From NCBI GenBank assembly GCA_027487485.1, contig JAIYDN010000018.1, forward strand, positions 1 through 64,000: a stretch of 64,000 nt of DNA, given 5' to 3'. This DNA is from Planctomycetaceae bacterium. Lineage in GTDB: Bacteria; Planctomycetota; Planctomycetia; Pirellulales; Pirellulaceae. The position numbers were made by a program, and so were the translations under genes. Below the pieces are notes generated by a model. The model was not told where the DNA came from. It made no database searches and saw nothing but the letters and a program-made list of their open reading frames with translations. The first letter of the stretch is position 1, and every line of letters begins with the position of its first letter. Positions 1 through 7,462 of this stretch are shown here, in pieces.

Positions 1-92
1 GGCCGAGGCTACGAGGCCCGTCTGACACCCGTAGTGGCCGAGGCTACGAGGCCCGTCTGACACCCGTAGTGGCCGAGGCAACGAAGCCCGTC
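1..92. repeat. 35-bp tandem repeat, about 2.6 copies, cut by the window edge
   Basis: Two exact 35-bp copies (1-35 and 36-70) begin GGCCGAGGCTACGAGG and are followed by a third, diverged partial copy (71-92). The third copy runs into the stop codon of the minus-strand gene that ends at 91. The array starts at the first base, so it probably continues outside the window. It lies just downstream of that gene's 3' end. I see no reading frame in it. It could be a minisatellite or part of a larger intergenic repeat family. Confidence 0.85.
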
Positions 93-840
93 ACGCGTGA
101 CGATTCACCCAGCCGGGCGTATAAAGAGCTGGCCTAATCACCAGATGATACAAAGCCCAAATGGCCCCCGAAAAACCGCCGATCGGCGCCACCACGGCTA
201 ACGCAATCTGAATCAAAATGCTCCTAGCGTTTCCCGCCGGAAACTGGCCGGCGTTAAATCGTTGCAGCAATTGAGCGTCCCACCAAATTCCCAACAGGAA
301 CGCGACACAGCACACGCAGAACGCCACCACCCCTTTCAGAGTTCCGAGCTGCTGTCCCGCCGAATTCGGTTTGAATTCCGCTTGCTCTAAAATTTCTTTC
401 AAATCCTGAAATTGACTAAAGTTAAGCGTAGCTTCTAAGCACTTGGATTCTTCCAGAAGCAGCAACAATCGAACCGTTGGGTAGGTTGCATTCTTTGCCA
501 ACTTCAAGGTTGTCCTGACCCCGATAAGCTCCGCCCAGGAAAGCTCCCATTTTTCGACTAAGGTCGAAGCAATGATCCCATCCATATCGATCACTGCCAC
601 ACAGATCCAACGCGCACGTATCCAGAAAAAACCGATTCCCAGTAGGCCCGCTAAGAACAGGCCGAGCATCGCCAGCATCAACGAGTTCACGTCGTTGGCA
701 ACTTTTCCGCCAAACAAAAAAATCGTTCCTGCGACCACCGCGCAGAACCCGGCGGCAGCGACGACTGACAGCAAAACCACCTTTCCCCTGCGATTGATGG
801 TCACGATGGGATCTTGATCTAAATTCGATGATTCTTGCAT
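91..840 (-). CDS. Four-pass membrane protein of unknown function
   Basis: This 249-residue protein has two hydrophobic segments near the N-terminus (about residues 22-43 and 53-74) and two near the C-terminus (about 168-188 and 205-232). Between them lies a soluble region of about 95 residues. That region (VAVIDMDGI, then ELSWAELIGVR) loosely resembles the short beta-rich bacterial PH-like modules found in small membrane proteins, but this is a weak resemblance. I do not recognise the family. It is transcribed away from the secreted-protein gene that begins at 942, and a 9-bp-arm palindrome at 860-885 sits just upstream of its start. Its 3' end runs into the 35-bp tandem repeat. Opposite-strand frames here are shadows. 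Confidence 0.7.
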   Translation of the reverse strand: MQESSNLDQDPIVTINRRGKVVLLSVVAAAGFCAVVAGTIFLFGGKVANDVNSLMLAMLGLFLAGLLGIGFFWIRARWICVAVIDMDGIIASTLVEKWELSWAELIGVRTTLKLAKNATYPTVRLLLLLEESKCLEATLNFSQFQDLKEILEQAEFKPNSAGQQLGTLKGVVAFCVCCVAFLLGIWWDAQLLQRFNAGQFPAGNARSILIQIALAVVAPIGGFSGAIWALYHLVIRPALYTPGWVNRHA

Positions 841-859
841 AAAACGATTTTAGCCTGCC

Positions 860-885
860 GTAGAACAAATTTCGAATTGTTCTAC
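860..885. promoter_or_regulatory. Palindrome in a divergent promoter region
   Basis: The sequence GTAGAACAA (860-868) is matched exactly by its inverted repeat TTGTTCTAC (877-885) around an 8-base centre. It lies in the only 101 bp between two divergent genes (starts at 840 and 942). That position and symmetry fit an operator for a dimeric repressor, but a transcript hairpin is equally possible. No regulator gene lies beside it. Confidence 0.4.
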
Positions 886-941
886 TGTTCTTCCTGTACA
901 AAGTTTGCCGACACAACAGATCAGTCAAATGTATCTCCCAA

Positions 942-2018
942 GTGGCGGATCTGTTCATGCAATCATATTTGATCCATTTTACCAAGCTATCCCGTTTTCG
1001 TGGTCGCTTGGGAGCGATAGCACTCGCTATCTTTGGGTCTACGTGCTTTCTTGAATCCGTTTCGTATGGACAAACGCCCGGCAGTCCAACAAAACGAAGT
1101 GCCCCACGGCAGCAAGTTTTGGAAGGTACATCCTCGCGTGAGGCCAGGGAATCTTCTATCCAACGAGTCCCGTTTCAGCAACTGACGGCGGACGCCAACA
1201 CACGGCTTCGGTCGGTGATTGACAATTCCAGCTATTTTCGCAGGATGCCGACCGAGACAATGGACTGCGATCAGGAAATGTTTGCATTCCTTGTCCGACA
1301 CCCCGAGGTGATAGTCAACATTTGGGATGTCATGGGCGTAACGAAAGTCGATCTGAAGCGGACTGGGACATTTCAGCTTGCGGGGAACGACGGGGCTGGA
1401 ACCACAAGCCAAATGGACTTGGTCTACGGTACCGATTCGATGCATATCTACTTTGCAAGTGGGGCTTACCGAGGCAACTTGTGGGCTCGAGAACTCACAG
1501 GAAAATGTGTAGTGATCTTGCACAACAAGCCAACGGTTTTGCCAACCGGTAAACAAGGCATGGTGGTGTCGATGGACGTCTTTATGAAGCTGGACAACCT
1601 CGGTGCCGATCTTGTTGTTAAGACACTCGGTCCTCTCGTTGGCAAGACAGCGGACTACAACTTTGTCGAATGCGCCGCATTTGTTTCGCAGATTTCTCAG
1701 ACCGCCGCAGTCAATCCACAGGGCATTCAGCAACTTGCGAAACACTTAAACGGTATTGACCCAAAGATTCGCGATCAATTTGTTGCGACATCGGCCGCAA
1801 TTGCTCAACGCCATGAAGTGGTTGCTTCTGCCCAACCCGTTGCGAACAGTGTCGCATCGAAACCGCTTGTGCTAGAAAAAGTCCCGTCACTCACATTGAA
1901 CACAACCGTGCCACCTGCGGAACTATCTACGCGGCGCAAAGCGGAAAATTCACCAGCAACCACGGAAGAACGAGTCGACTCGCCTACCATTCTTTTGCTC
2001 GGTAAACAAGAGAAGTAG
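942..2018 (+). CDS. Secreted protein of unknown function
   Basis: The product is 358 residues from a GTG at 942; an ATG at 957 would give a protein five residues shorter. A basic N-region and a hydrophobic stretch (about residues 24-40) ending near SYGQ look like a signal peptide, so export to the periplasm or surface is likely. The middle (about 90-290) appears to be one folded domain with conserved-looking tracts such as FLVRHPEVIVNIWDVMG. The C-terminal 60 residues are low-complexity and probably disordered. I do not recognise the family. The 3' end overlaps the convergent M50-protease gene by 35 bp (1984-2018), so both transcripts would be antisense to each other's ends. Confidence 0.7.
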   Translation: MADLFMQSYLIHFTKLSRFRGRLGAIALAIFGSTCFLESVSYGQTPGSPTKRSAPRQQVLEGTSSREARESSIQRVPFQQLTADANTRLRSVIDNSSYFRRMPTETMDCDQEMFAFLVRHPEVIVNIWDVMGVTKVDLKRTGTFQLAGNDGAGTTSQMDLVYGTDSMHIYFASGAYRGNLWARELTGKCVVILHNKPTVLPTGKQGMVVSMDVFMKLDNLGADLVVKTLGPLVGKTADYNFVECAAFVSQISQTAAVNPQGIQQLAKHLNGIDPKIRDQFVATSAAIAQRHEVVASAQPVANSVASKPLVLEKVPSLTLNTTVPPAELSTRRKAENSPATTEERVDSPTILLLGKQEK

Positions 2019-4146
2019 CCATTTCCCAGAGTGTCTCGATCGGGGTTCTTTGGCCGACCGAGATTCGAACCGAAGCCAGTCCGTTGGCAATAGGGCTCCA
2101 ATCTGCTTTCTCAAGTTCAATGATGATCGAATAGGTAGTGTGCTCGGGCTTCATTTCTTGTTCCGAAGCCATTTCAGAACCAAACAGGACATCGCTGCGC
2201 AAAGCCTTCGGAGTTCTATTGATGCTCTCCGCCGATATCGATTTGACCACCCCAGAGAGCGTGCGTCGAGGTGATTGGTCGAATCGGACTTGAACCACTG
2301 CGCCCACCTTACAGTTCCTGACTTCGGTTTCCGGAACAAAGGCTTTGACTTGCCAAGCATCCGGCTGAACAACAAGCCCGACCAATTGACCACGCTCCAC
2401 GACCCCTCGGTTCATACTCAAGTCGCGGAGCGTCCATCGGTCAGCGATTTGGTTTCCTGCAAAATCAGAATGGGCAGGAATGTCAATCACATCCACAAAC
2501 ATCCCATCCATGGGGCTGACCAGCGTCAGCGACTCACTCTGTAAAGTCAATTTTTTAATGCGTTCTCGAATGCCCTGAATCACCTTGGCCAATTCTTCCA
2601 CTTGCTGAGCCGCAAGGGCGTCGTTCACACCCCGATCGGCTAACAGCGAACTACGCTGGGTGGCAGCTTGTAGCTCCCCTCGGGCCACCATCAACTCCAG
2701 TTCCAGCTCTGGCGATTCCATCGCAAGAACAGATTGGCCTGAATGCATATGAGTTCCATCGTCAGCAGCATCCTTCAAGATGGCTGATTGCTTGGCATAC
2801 ATGGGGCTCATGCGAACCGGCTCGATCAATCCACGCGCAAAGACCGTTTGCTCAAACCGCCAAGTCCATAGAATCACCAGGAGTAAGATCGCACCAAGCA
2901 TCAGTCCCGCGATCTTGAGCCTACTGAACGAGGTTTCATAGGATAAGGCAGCGCGGTTCGATCGCCATCCTGCGATCCCAAGCCAAGCAAAAGCGATTGC
3001 AAAGGCCCCGCTTAGTGTTGCAGCAGACTCGGGCATTCGATGCAAGACCAACCAGCGGTGCAGCCCCCAGACCAAAGCTACCAATAGAAACCAACGATAG
3101 CTCCCGGAAACAACGTGATACAAGGCGAGAAGACCATGCGAATTCGAATGCCTAGGCTCGCTTGGCTTGGCAAGCCAACTTCGCCACATCGTCCCCCACG
3201 CGTCGCGACTTTGATCGGACAGATTGGGAATGCGAACCCAATCTGACAAAACATAGTATCCATCGTATCGCAATAGGGGATTCGCATTGAAGCCAATGGT
3301 CACGATCGAGCAAAACAATACCACTTGTAGCGACACGGCTCGCACCGAAGGTTCTGTGGAATTCAACCAGACAATGCTGGCGGCCATCGCCAACAGCAAT
3401 TCGATATAAATGCCTGCGGCTGAAATCAACATGCGTTTCCAGCGGTCTGGAATCTTCCAAGCATCGCTGACGTCGCAATACAAGCAAGGGATACCGAAGA
3501 AGAACATGACTCCGATCTCTCGGCATTCAGCCCCAGCCCAACGGCAAGCCAACGCGTGCCCAAGCTCATGAAGCCCTTTGATGGCCAGCAGCAAAACCGA
3601 CAACAAAAGAAGCCTGTCCCCCCGAAGACTCATCGGCCAAGCGGCAACATCGTGCAGAATTTCTTGCCAGCTTTGCAACATCCATCCTGCAACAAACAGA
3701 AAGCAAACAACCGCCGACCACATCACCACGGGATGAAACAAACATTTCCCTACGCCATCGAAAGCATGCAAGCTTCTGGACGGATTCCAGATGGGAACTC
3801 GCCAGGACAGTACCGAACTGAGACACGCCGTAAAGGACTGTGCCCTTGGTCGGTTTCTTCGATCCACGATGGACCAATTGCGATGCAAAAGCAAAGAGGC
3901 AGAATCCAATCGGCGAATTAGATCTTGAACGAACTCCGGAGTCACATTGCCATCTACCCAACGGACGTTTTGAACAATCCCTTCGATGGTATGTTTCCCA
4001 TCCAAGGATATTGCAATCGCTTTCTCCAGTGCGTTGAAGTAATAGAACTCACGATGCACCGGATCCTGAGCGACCCACATGTCTCCCCGATCCGCCGCAT
4101 AGGGGCTCCAAAGCAAGTCGGTCCGCAGCCTCATACCCAAAGTCAT
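1984..4146 (-). CDS. PqqD-like / M50 metalloprotease / HlyD-like fusion protein
   Basis: This 720-residue protein has three parts. Residues about 20-95 (DPVHREFYYFN, then AISLDGKHTIEGIV) look like a PqqD-type peptide-binding module. Residues about 138-400 are a multi-pass site-2-type protease with HELGH (H193, E194, H197) and the distal NANPLLRYDGYY with D295, the zinc ligands of family M50. Residues about 435-700 look like a membrane-fusion adaptor: a membrane segment near 410-430, a short coiled coil and paired barrel-sandwich halves. The same order occurs in proteins annotated as putative peptide zinc metalloprotease (YydH-like). It starts with an ATGA overlap on the preceding adaptor gene, so it is the third gene of an operon reading 6966 to 1984. 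A role in processing or exporting a peptide is inferred; no substrate peptide is evident. Confidence 0.85.
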   Translation of the reverse strand: MTLGMRLRTDLLWSPYAADRGDMWVAQDPVHREFYYFNALEKAIAISLDGKHTIEGIVQNVRWVDGNVTPEFVQDLIRRLDSASLLLHRNWSIVDRRNRPRAQSFTACLSSVLSWRVPIWNPSRSLHAFDGVGKCLFHPVVMWSAVVCFLFVAGWMLQSWQEILHDVAAWPMSLRGDRLLLLSVLLLAIKGLHELGHALACRWAGAECREIGVMFFFGIPCLYCDVSDAWKIPDRWKRMLISAAGIYIELLLAMAASIVWLNSTEPSVRAVSLQVVLFCSIVTIGFNANPLLRYDGYYVLSDWVRIPNLSDQSRDAWGTMWRSWLAKPSEPRHSNSHGLLALYHVVSGSYRWFLLVALVWGLHRWLVLHRMPESAATLSGAFAIAFAWLGIAGWRSNRAALSYETSFSRLKIAGLMLGAILLLVILWTWRFEQTVFARGLIEPVRMSPMYAKQSAILKDAADDGTHMHSGQSVLAMESPELELELMVARGELQAATQRSSLLADRGVNDALAAQQVEELAKVIQGIRERIKKLTLQSESLTLVSPMDGMFVDVIDIPAHSDFAGNQIADRWTLRDLSMNRGVVERGQLVGLVVQPDAWQVKAFVPETEVRNCKVGAVVQVRFDQSPRRTLSGVVKSISAESINRTPKALRSDVLFGSEMASEQEMKPEHTTYSIIIELEKADWSPIANGLASVRISVGQRTPIETLWEMATSLVYRAKEW

Positions 4147-5063
4147 GGCATTGCGTCTCGAACGATCGATGCTGTTACGGACATTCCTGGACGAAACGTC
4201 CCCTTCGGATTCTCTAACTCTATAAAAATACGCACCTGGCCATTCACCGGATTGCCTGTCGGACTAACGAAAGTCACCTTTGCCTCCACCGTTTCAGCTT
4301 CCTTAGGTAACGCGATGGTCACGGACGCTTTCGCCCCTTTGGCAAACCGACTCGCATCCGCCGAATCCACGAACGCTTCAAGACGAAGTCGTTCCAGTGA
4401 CATCACTTCGATCATCTTGGTGCTCGGCTCAACCCACTCCCCGGCGTTCTTGTCGACCGAAACCACCATGGCTTGCACGGAACTGCGTATCGAATGACGG
4501 TACAGCATCTGCTGCGATTGCTGAAGTTCAATCTCGGCTTGCTTTCGACCAATCGTCGCAAGAGCCTGATCGAGCCGAAATCGTTCAATCTCAATACTCG
4601 CTCGTTCAGCTACCAATCGATAACGATCCACTTCATTGGCTGGATAGGTATCGCTTGCAAGTTTGTTGGCTTTGAGAGTACGAGCGAGTTCTTGCTCAGC
4701 AACTTGAGCGGATTTCTCAGCGAGACGAACATCGACATCACGTTTTTCCTTCGCAAATGCAAGCTCCAAGGCTAATTTGGCTCGTGCAACACTCAGCTTG
4801 GCTTCGTCGGCTCGAATCTTGGCAACCACCGCATTGACTTGGATCATATCCCCTTCAGAAACCAAAACGGAATCGACAACCCCCGATACTCCTGCCGCAA
4901 TCGAAATCGTCTTGATCGGCTTCAGAATGGGATTTTTGACTTGAATCAGATCGATCTGTTCTTGAGCGTTAGCATCGCATACCCAAAGAACGGCTCCCAA
5001 GACGATTGCGATAGCCATACTTAGCTTGGCCCTTGGTACATCGATAAATAAGTCGCGGATCAT
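4143..5063 (-). CDS. Periplasmic adaptor (membrane-fusion) protein, HlyD/RND type
   Basis: The protein is 306 residues with an N-terminal hydrophobic signal or anchor (about 15-33). It then has a biotinyl-lipoyl-like half (ISIAAGVSGVVDSVLVSEGDMI), a helical hairpin rich in E, K, A and R (about 85-190), the second lipoyl half (MVVSVDKNAGEWV), and a beta-barrel ending in GMSVTASIV. This is the full plan of an efflux-pump adaptor that would dock on a TolC-like channel. It is the middle gene of a three-gene operon and overlaps the next gene by ATGA. A strong Shine-Dalgarno AAGGAG at 5070-5075 overlaps the stop codon of the preceding gene, which suggests coupled translation. Confidence 0.88.
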   Translation of the reverse strand: MIRDLFIDVPRAKLSMAIAIVLGAVLWVCDANAQEQIDLIQVKNPILKPIKTISIAAGVSGVVDSVLVSEGDMIQVNAVVAKIRADEAKLSVARAKLALELAFAKEKRDVDVRLAEKSAQVAEQELARTLKANKLASDTYPANEVDRYRLVAERASIEIERFRLDQALATIGRKQAEIELQQSQQMLYRHSIRSSVQAMVVSVDKNAGEWVEPSTKMIEVMSLERLRLEAFVDSADASRFAKGAKASVTIALPKEAETVEAKVTFVSPTGNPVNGQVRIFIELENPKGTFRPGMSVTASIVRDAMP

Positions 5064-5069
5064 ATAAAA

Positions 5070-5075
5070 CTCCTT
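5070..5075 (-). promoter_or_regulatory. Strong Shine-Dalgarno overlapping an upstream stop codon
   Basis: On the minus strand AAGGAG lies 6 bases before the ATG at 5063 and shares bases with the stop codon (5074-5076) of the GAF-HlyD gene. It fixes the start of the 306-residue adaptor and makes translational coupling likely. Confidence 0.7.
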
Positions 5076-6966
5076 AAAGCCAGAAGCGGCGATAGGCCGC
5101 GTCGATCATGCTACGAGACCAAACGAACCATCTTGGATGACGACCGCAGGGGATCGATACGGTAACGGATGCGCCAAGGCGTGGATTTTCCAAGGGACTT
5201 TCGGGGACAAAAATCACACTCAGGAACTGGCCTTCCGGCTGAGTGAAAACAGAATGACTCGCTCGAACAAAATGCCCCTTTCCACGATTCCCAACCTCGG
5301 AGACTAAGGCATACTCCGCAGTTAACTTCGTGTTTGCTTTCAAGGCATTGGAAATCGCATCTAATACATATCCCGACTCCCAATCGGCTACCCGAAATTC
5401 CATTTGCCAATCACCGTCAAGCTTAGCAATCCGCAACAACATGTCGCCCCTTTTGACGGGGCGGCTTTCCAAAACCATATCCATCTGCCATCCGATGATG
5501 GTGCCCTCTAATGGGCTGAGCAATTCTAGTCTGGCGATCTCACGTTCGACGAGAGCCCGTTGTTGCACCAAGTTGGTTCGCTTCGTGTCCAGTTCTGCGA
5601 TCTCACCCGCCAATCGACTGGCAAGGGTTTCTGCTTGTTCTTGATTGGGGCGGATTTGGTTCAAGCTGATATTCAGCCCTTCGCTCCGTTGTAGGACCAA
5701 CGCAATTTCAGAGTCGATTTGATTGATTTGCAATTGAAGCGATGGCGAGCTCATTATGGCAACGGGTTCATTTTTTTGAACAAGCTGCCCGTCGGATACC
5801 GGAACGGAATCGACGAACCCATCCGAAGGTGCAAAAACAAGAGTCTGTTGAATCGGCTGAAGCGTTCCTGTTGCCTGAATCGTCAGTTCCGTTGAACTGA
5901 GAAAGTACAATATCAGGCCAATCAAGGCACAGGCTGCAAGCAGCATCCCCGCTGCACTACGAAAATGAAATCGAGAGCGATCGAATTTTTTAGCTGTCCA
6001 TGCATCTAAGATCCACGGCGTCACACTTGCAATATGAGGAATCGCAGCACAACTTCGATCTCGATCCATCCATTCGAGGATCAAAAAGTGATTTGCGGTG
6101 GAAGTTGCCAACTTTACTTCGGGGTTGGGAGTTGTTTCGACAGCCAGTGCCACTACGACAGTGGCCTCCATAGTTTTGGCAAACTTCTCGAGCGGTTGGC
6201 GATTTGGAAATCTTGAGAATGGAGCTTCGTCGAAGTGCTTGATTGCGGTAGCGAGCACCGTATCCACTTGACGCGACGACCTATCGCTAGCGGCAACAAA
6301 ATCGGATGCATGGGATGCCGACTCTTTTCGAAACAAAGTCACGCGATCGGCATCCATGAGGCAACGAAGGCCATCTAACAGAATGCGATTTGAATCATGT
6401 TGACTTCGGCTTTCCCAAAGTGATTTGGAGATACTTCGCGATTGCAAGAGATGTTGATCGTCTTGGACGCAACGATGAGACCTTGGGTAAGCATGAGCAA
6501 GCTCGGCAAACGCCTGAAGCAATTCCAGCTTTTCCGAAATCGCTGCCATAAATTCTGGGGCCGAAGGATCGGTCGGTAAAGTCGACCTCGCAATCTCGAC
6601 AACCATACCTCCCAAAGACCAATTCGTGGCCTCGACGGAACACCCTAAATGCACGCCATCCTCTTTCCATTCGCACCACCGTGGCAACAGAGAAGCGCCT
6701 TGGTTCGAAGCCATTTGTTGCAGGCGGTCTTCCGCAATTTCTGCATGGTGATCCTGGGTCGAGGCCACAGGACACCATCGATTCCTTTCAATCGCAGCCA
6801 AAACGCAGGCTTGTTTGGCACCCAGTAGGACGCTCGCTCCTTGAAAAAGCTGCGAGTAGAAACGGGTTGGCGATGGCTCGGTTCGCGAACTTTTTTCCAA
6901 TGCTTCAAATACTTGATCCGCTTGCATCATTGCGGAATTGCCTAGGACTTCCGAACCAGAACTCAT
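5074..6966 (-). CDS. GAF-like domain fused to a HlyD-type membrane-fusion protein
   Basis: The protein is 630 residues. The N-terminal 330 residues are soluble and contain at least one GAF-like region (about 185-320, with LLDGLRCLMDADRVTLFR); a second degenerate copy may occupy about 30-160. One membrane segment follows (about 337-357). The rest is an adaptor: a lipoyl half (FAPSDGFVDSVPVSDGQLV), a coiled coil (about 405-480), the second lipoyl half (LEGTIIGWQMD) and a beta-barrel. A ligand-sensing cytoplasmic domain would thus be joined to a periplasmic adaptor by one helix. It is the first gene of the operon, divergent from a TolC-like gene 496 bp away. The GAF call rests on pattern only and could be another alpha/beta sensor fold. 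Gating of export by a cytoplasmic signal is inference. Confidence 0.75.
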   Translation of the reverse strand: MSSGSEVLGNSAMMQADQVFEALEKSSRTEPSPTRFYSQLFQGASVLLGAKQACVLAAIERNRWCPVASTQDHHAEIAEDRLQQMASNQGASLLPRWCEWKEDGVHLGCSVEATNWSLGGMVVEIARSTLPTDPSAPEFMAAISEKLELLQAFAELAHAYPRSHRCVQDDQHLLQSRSISKSLWESRSQHDSNRILLDGLRCLMDADRVTLFRKESASHASDFVAASDRSSRQVDTVLATAIKHFDEAPFSRFPNRQPLEKFAKTMEATVVVALAVETTPNPEVKLATSTANHFLILEWMDRDRSCAAIPHIASVTPWILDAWTAKKFDRSRFHFRSAAGMLLAACALIGLILYFLSSTELTIQATGTLQPIQQTLVFAPSDGFVDSVPVSDGQLVQKNEPVAIMSSPSLQLQINQIDSEIALVLQRSEGLNISLNQIRPNQEQAETLASRLAGEIAELDTKRTNLVQQRALVEREIARLELLSPLEGTIIGWQMDMVLESRPVKRGDMLLRIAKLDGDWQMEFRVADWESGYVLDAISNALKANTKLTAEYALVSEVGNRGKGHFVRASHSVFTQPEGQFLSVIFVPESPLENPRLGASVTVSIPCGRHPRWFVWSRSMIDAAYRRFWL

Positions 6967-7462
6967 ATTACCTATACAGCCTAAATTGCTTGCTCCGCTG
7001 AGTACTTATGTTGTGGCTTACCTGAAGTGTTTACGGCGCTCGACTTAGGTCGCTTCCGCCAAACGTGTTTGGGTTTGAAGGGCAACTGGAACGCGGCTAT
7101 CGCCTTTTGATGTTGCGTAAATCGGAATCCCAACACGCCCTCGTGGAAAAGGTGGTTTTTCGTACTCGTACTCAGCACCAGCGGTACTCGTACTCGTACT
7201 CGACCAACGTGTTTCGAGTACGAGTACGAGTACCATTTCATTGAGTACGAGTACGATGGGAAGCCAATATGCGCAACATCAAAACTAGCGTCCGCGGCCC
7301 ATTATGAACCATGCCGACGAATGCCTGCATTCGAGTATCGACATGATTTTCTCAAATCCAAGCCTCCAGGCTCAAATGGCCGCACGTTACTGTCAAATCA
7401 TACCGATTATGACACTTGTACGGATCGTACCGTAGATTCGCTAATGCCACTTCGAATCCTTT
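6967..7462. other. Divergent intergenic region of the export cluster
   Basis: These 496 bases separate the minus-strand adaptor operon from the plus-strand TolC-like gene. They hold the nested palindrome at 7160-7256 and no convincing gene; the short frames here are made of the repeated hexamer or are shadows. Promoters for both transcripts must lie here, but I cannot assign -35 and -10 boxes with confidence. Confidence 0.6.
7160..7256. repeat. Nested perfect palindrome built from the hexamer GTACTC/GAGTAC
   Basis: The inner arms are 20 bases each (7183-7202 and 7215-7234) and exact inverted repeats around a 12-base loop. The outer arms are 14 bases each (7160-7173 and 7243-7256), also exact, separated from the inner arms by 9- and 8-base unpaired stretches. 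Each arm is itself a run of the hexamer GTACTC or its complement. The whole can form a 34-bp stem with one internal loop, as DNA cruciform or as RNA from either strand. It lies midway between two divergent export-cluster genes. Confidence 0.9.

Noticed and set aside
422-985. Long minus-strand frame of 187 codons
   Set aside because: It overlaps the 249-residue membrane protein in another phase on the same strand and covers its promoter; its composition is Arg-rich and shows no domain or signal.
7161-7260. Short coding frames rich in Tyr-Ser or Val-Leu repeats
   Set aside because: They are read from the GTACTC hexamer palindrome and appear on one strand in two phases; they are not genes.
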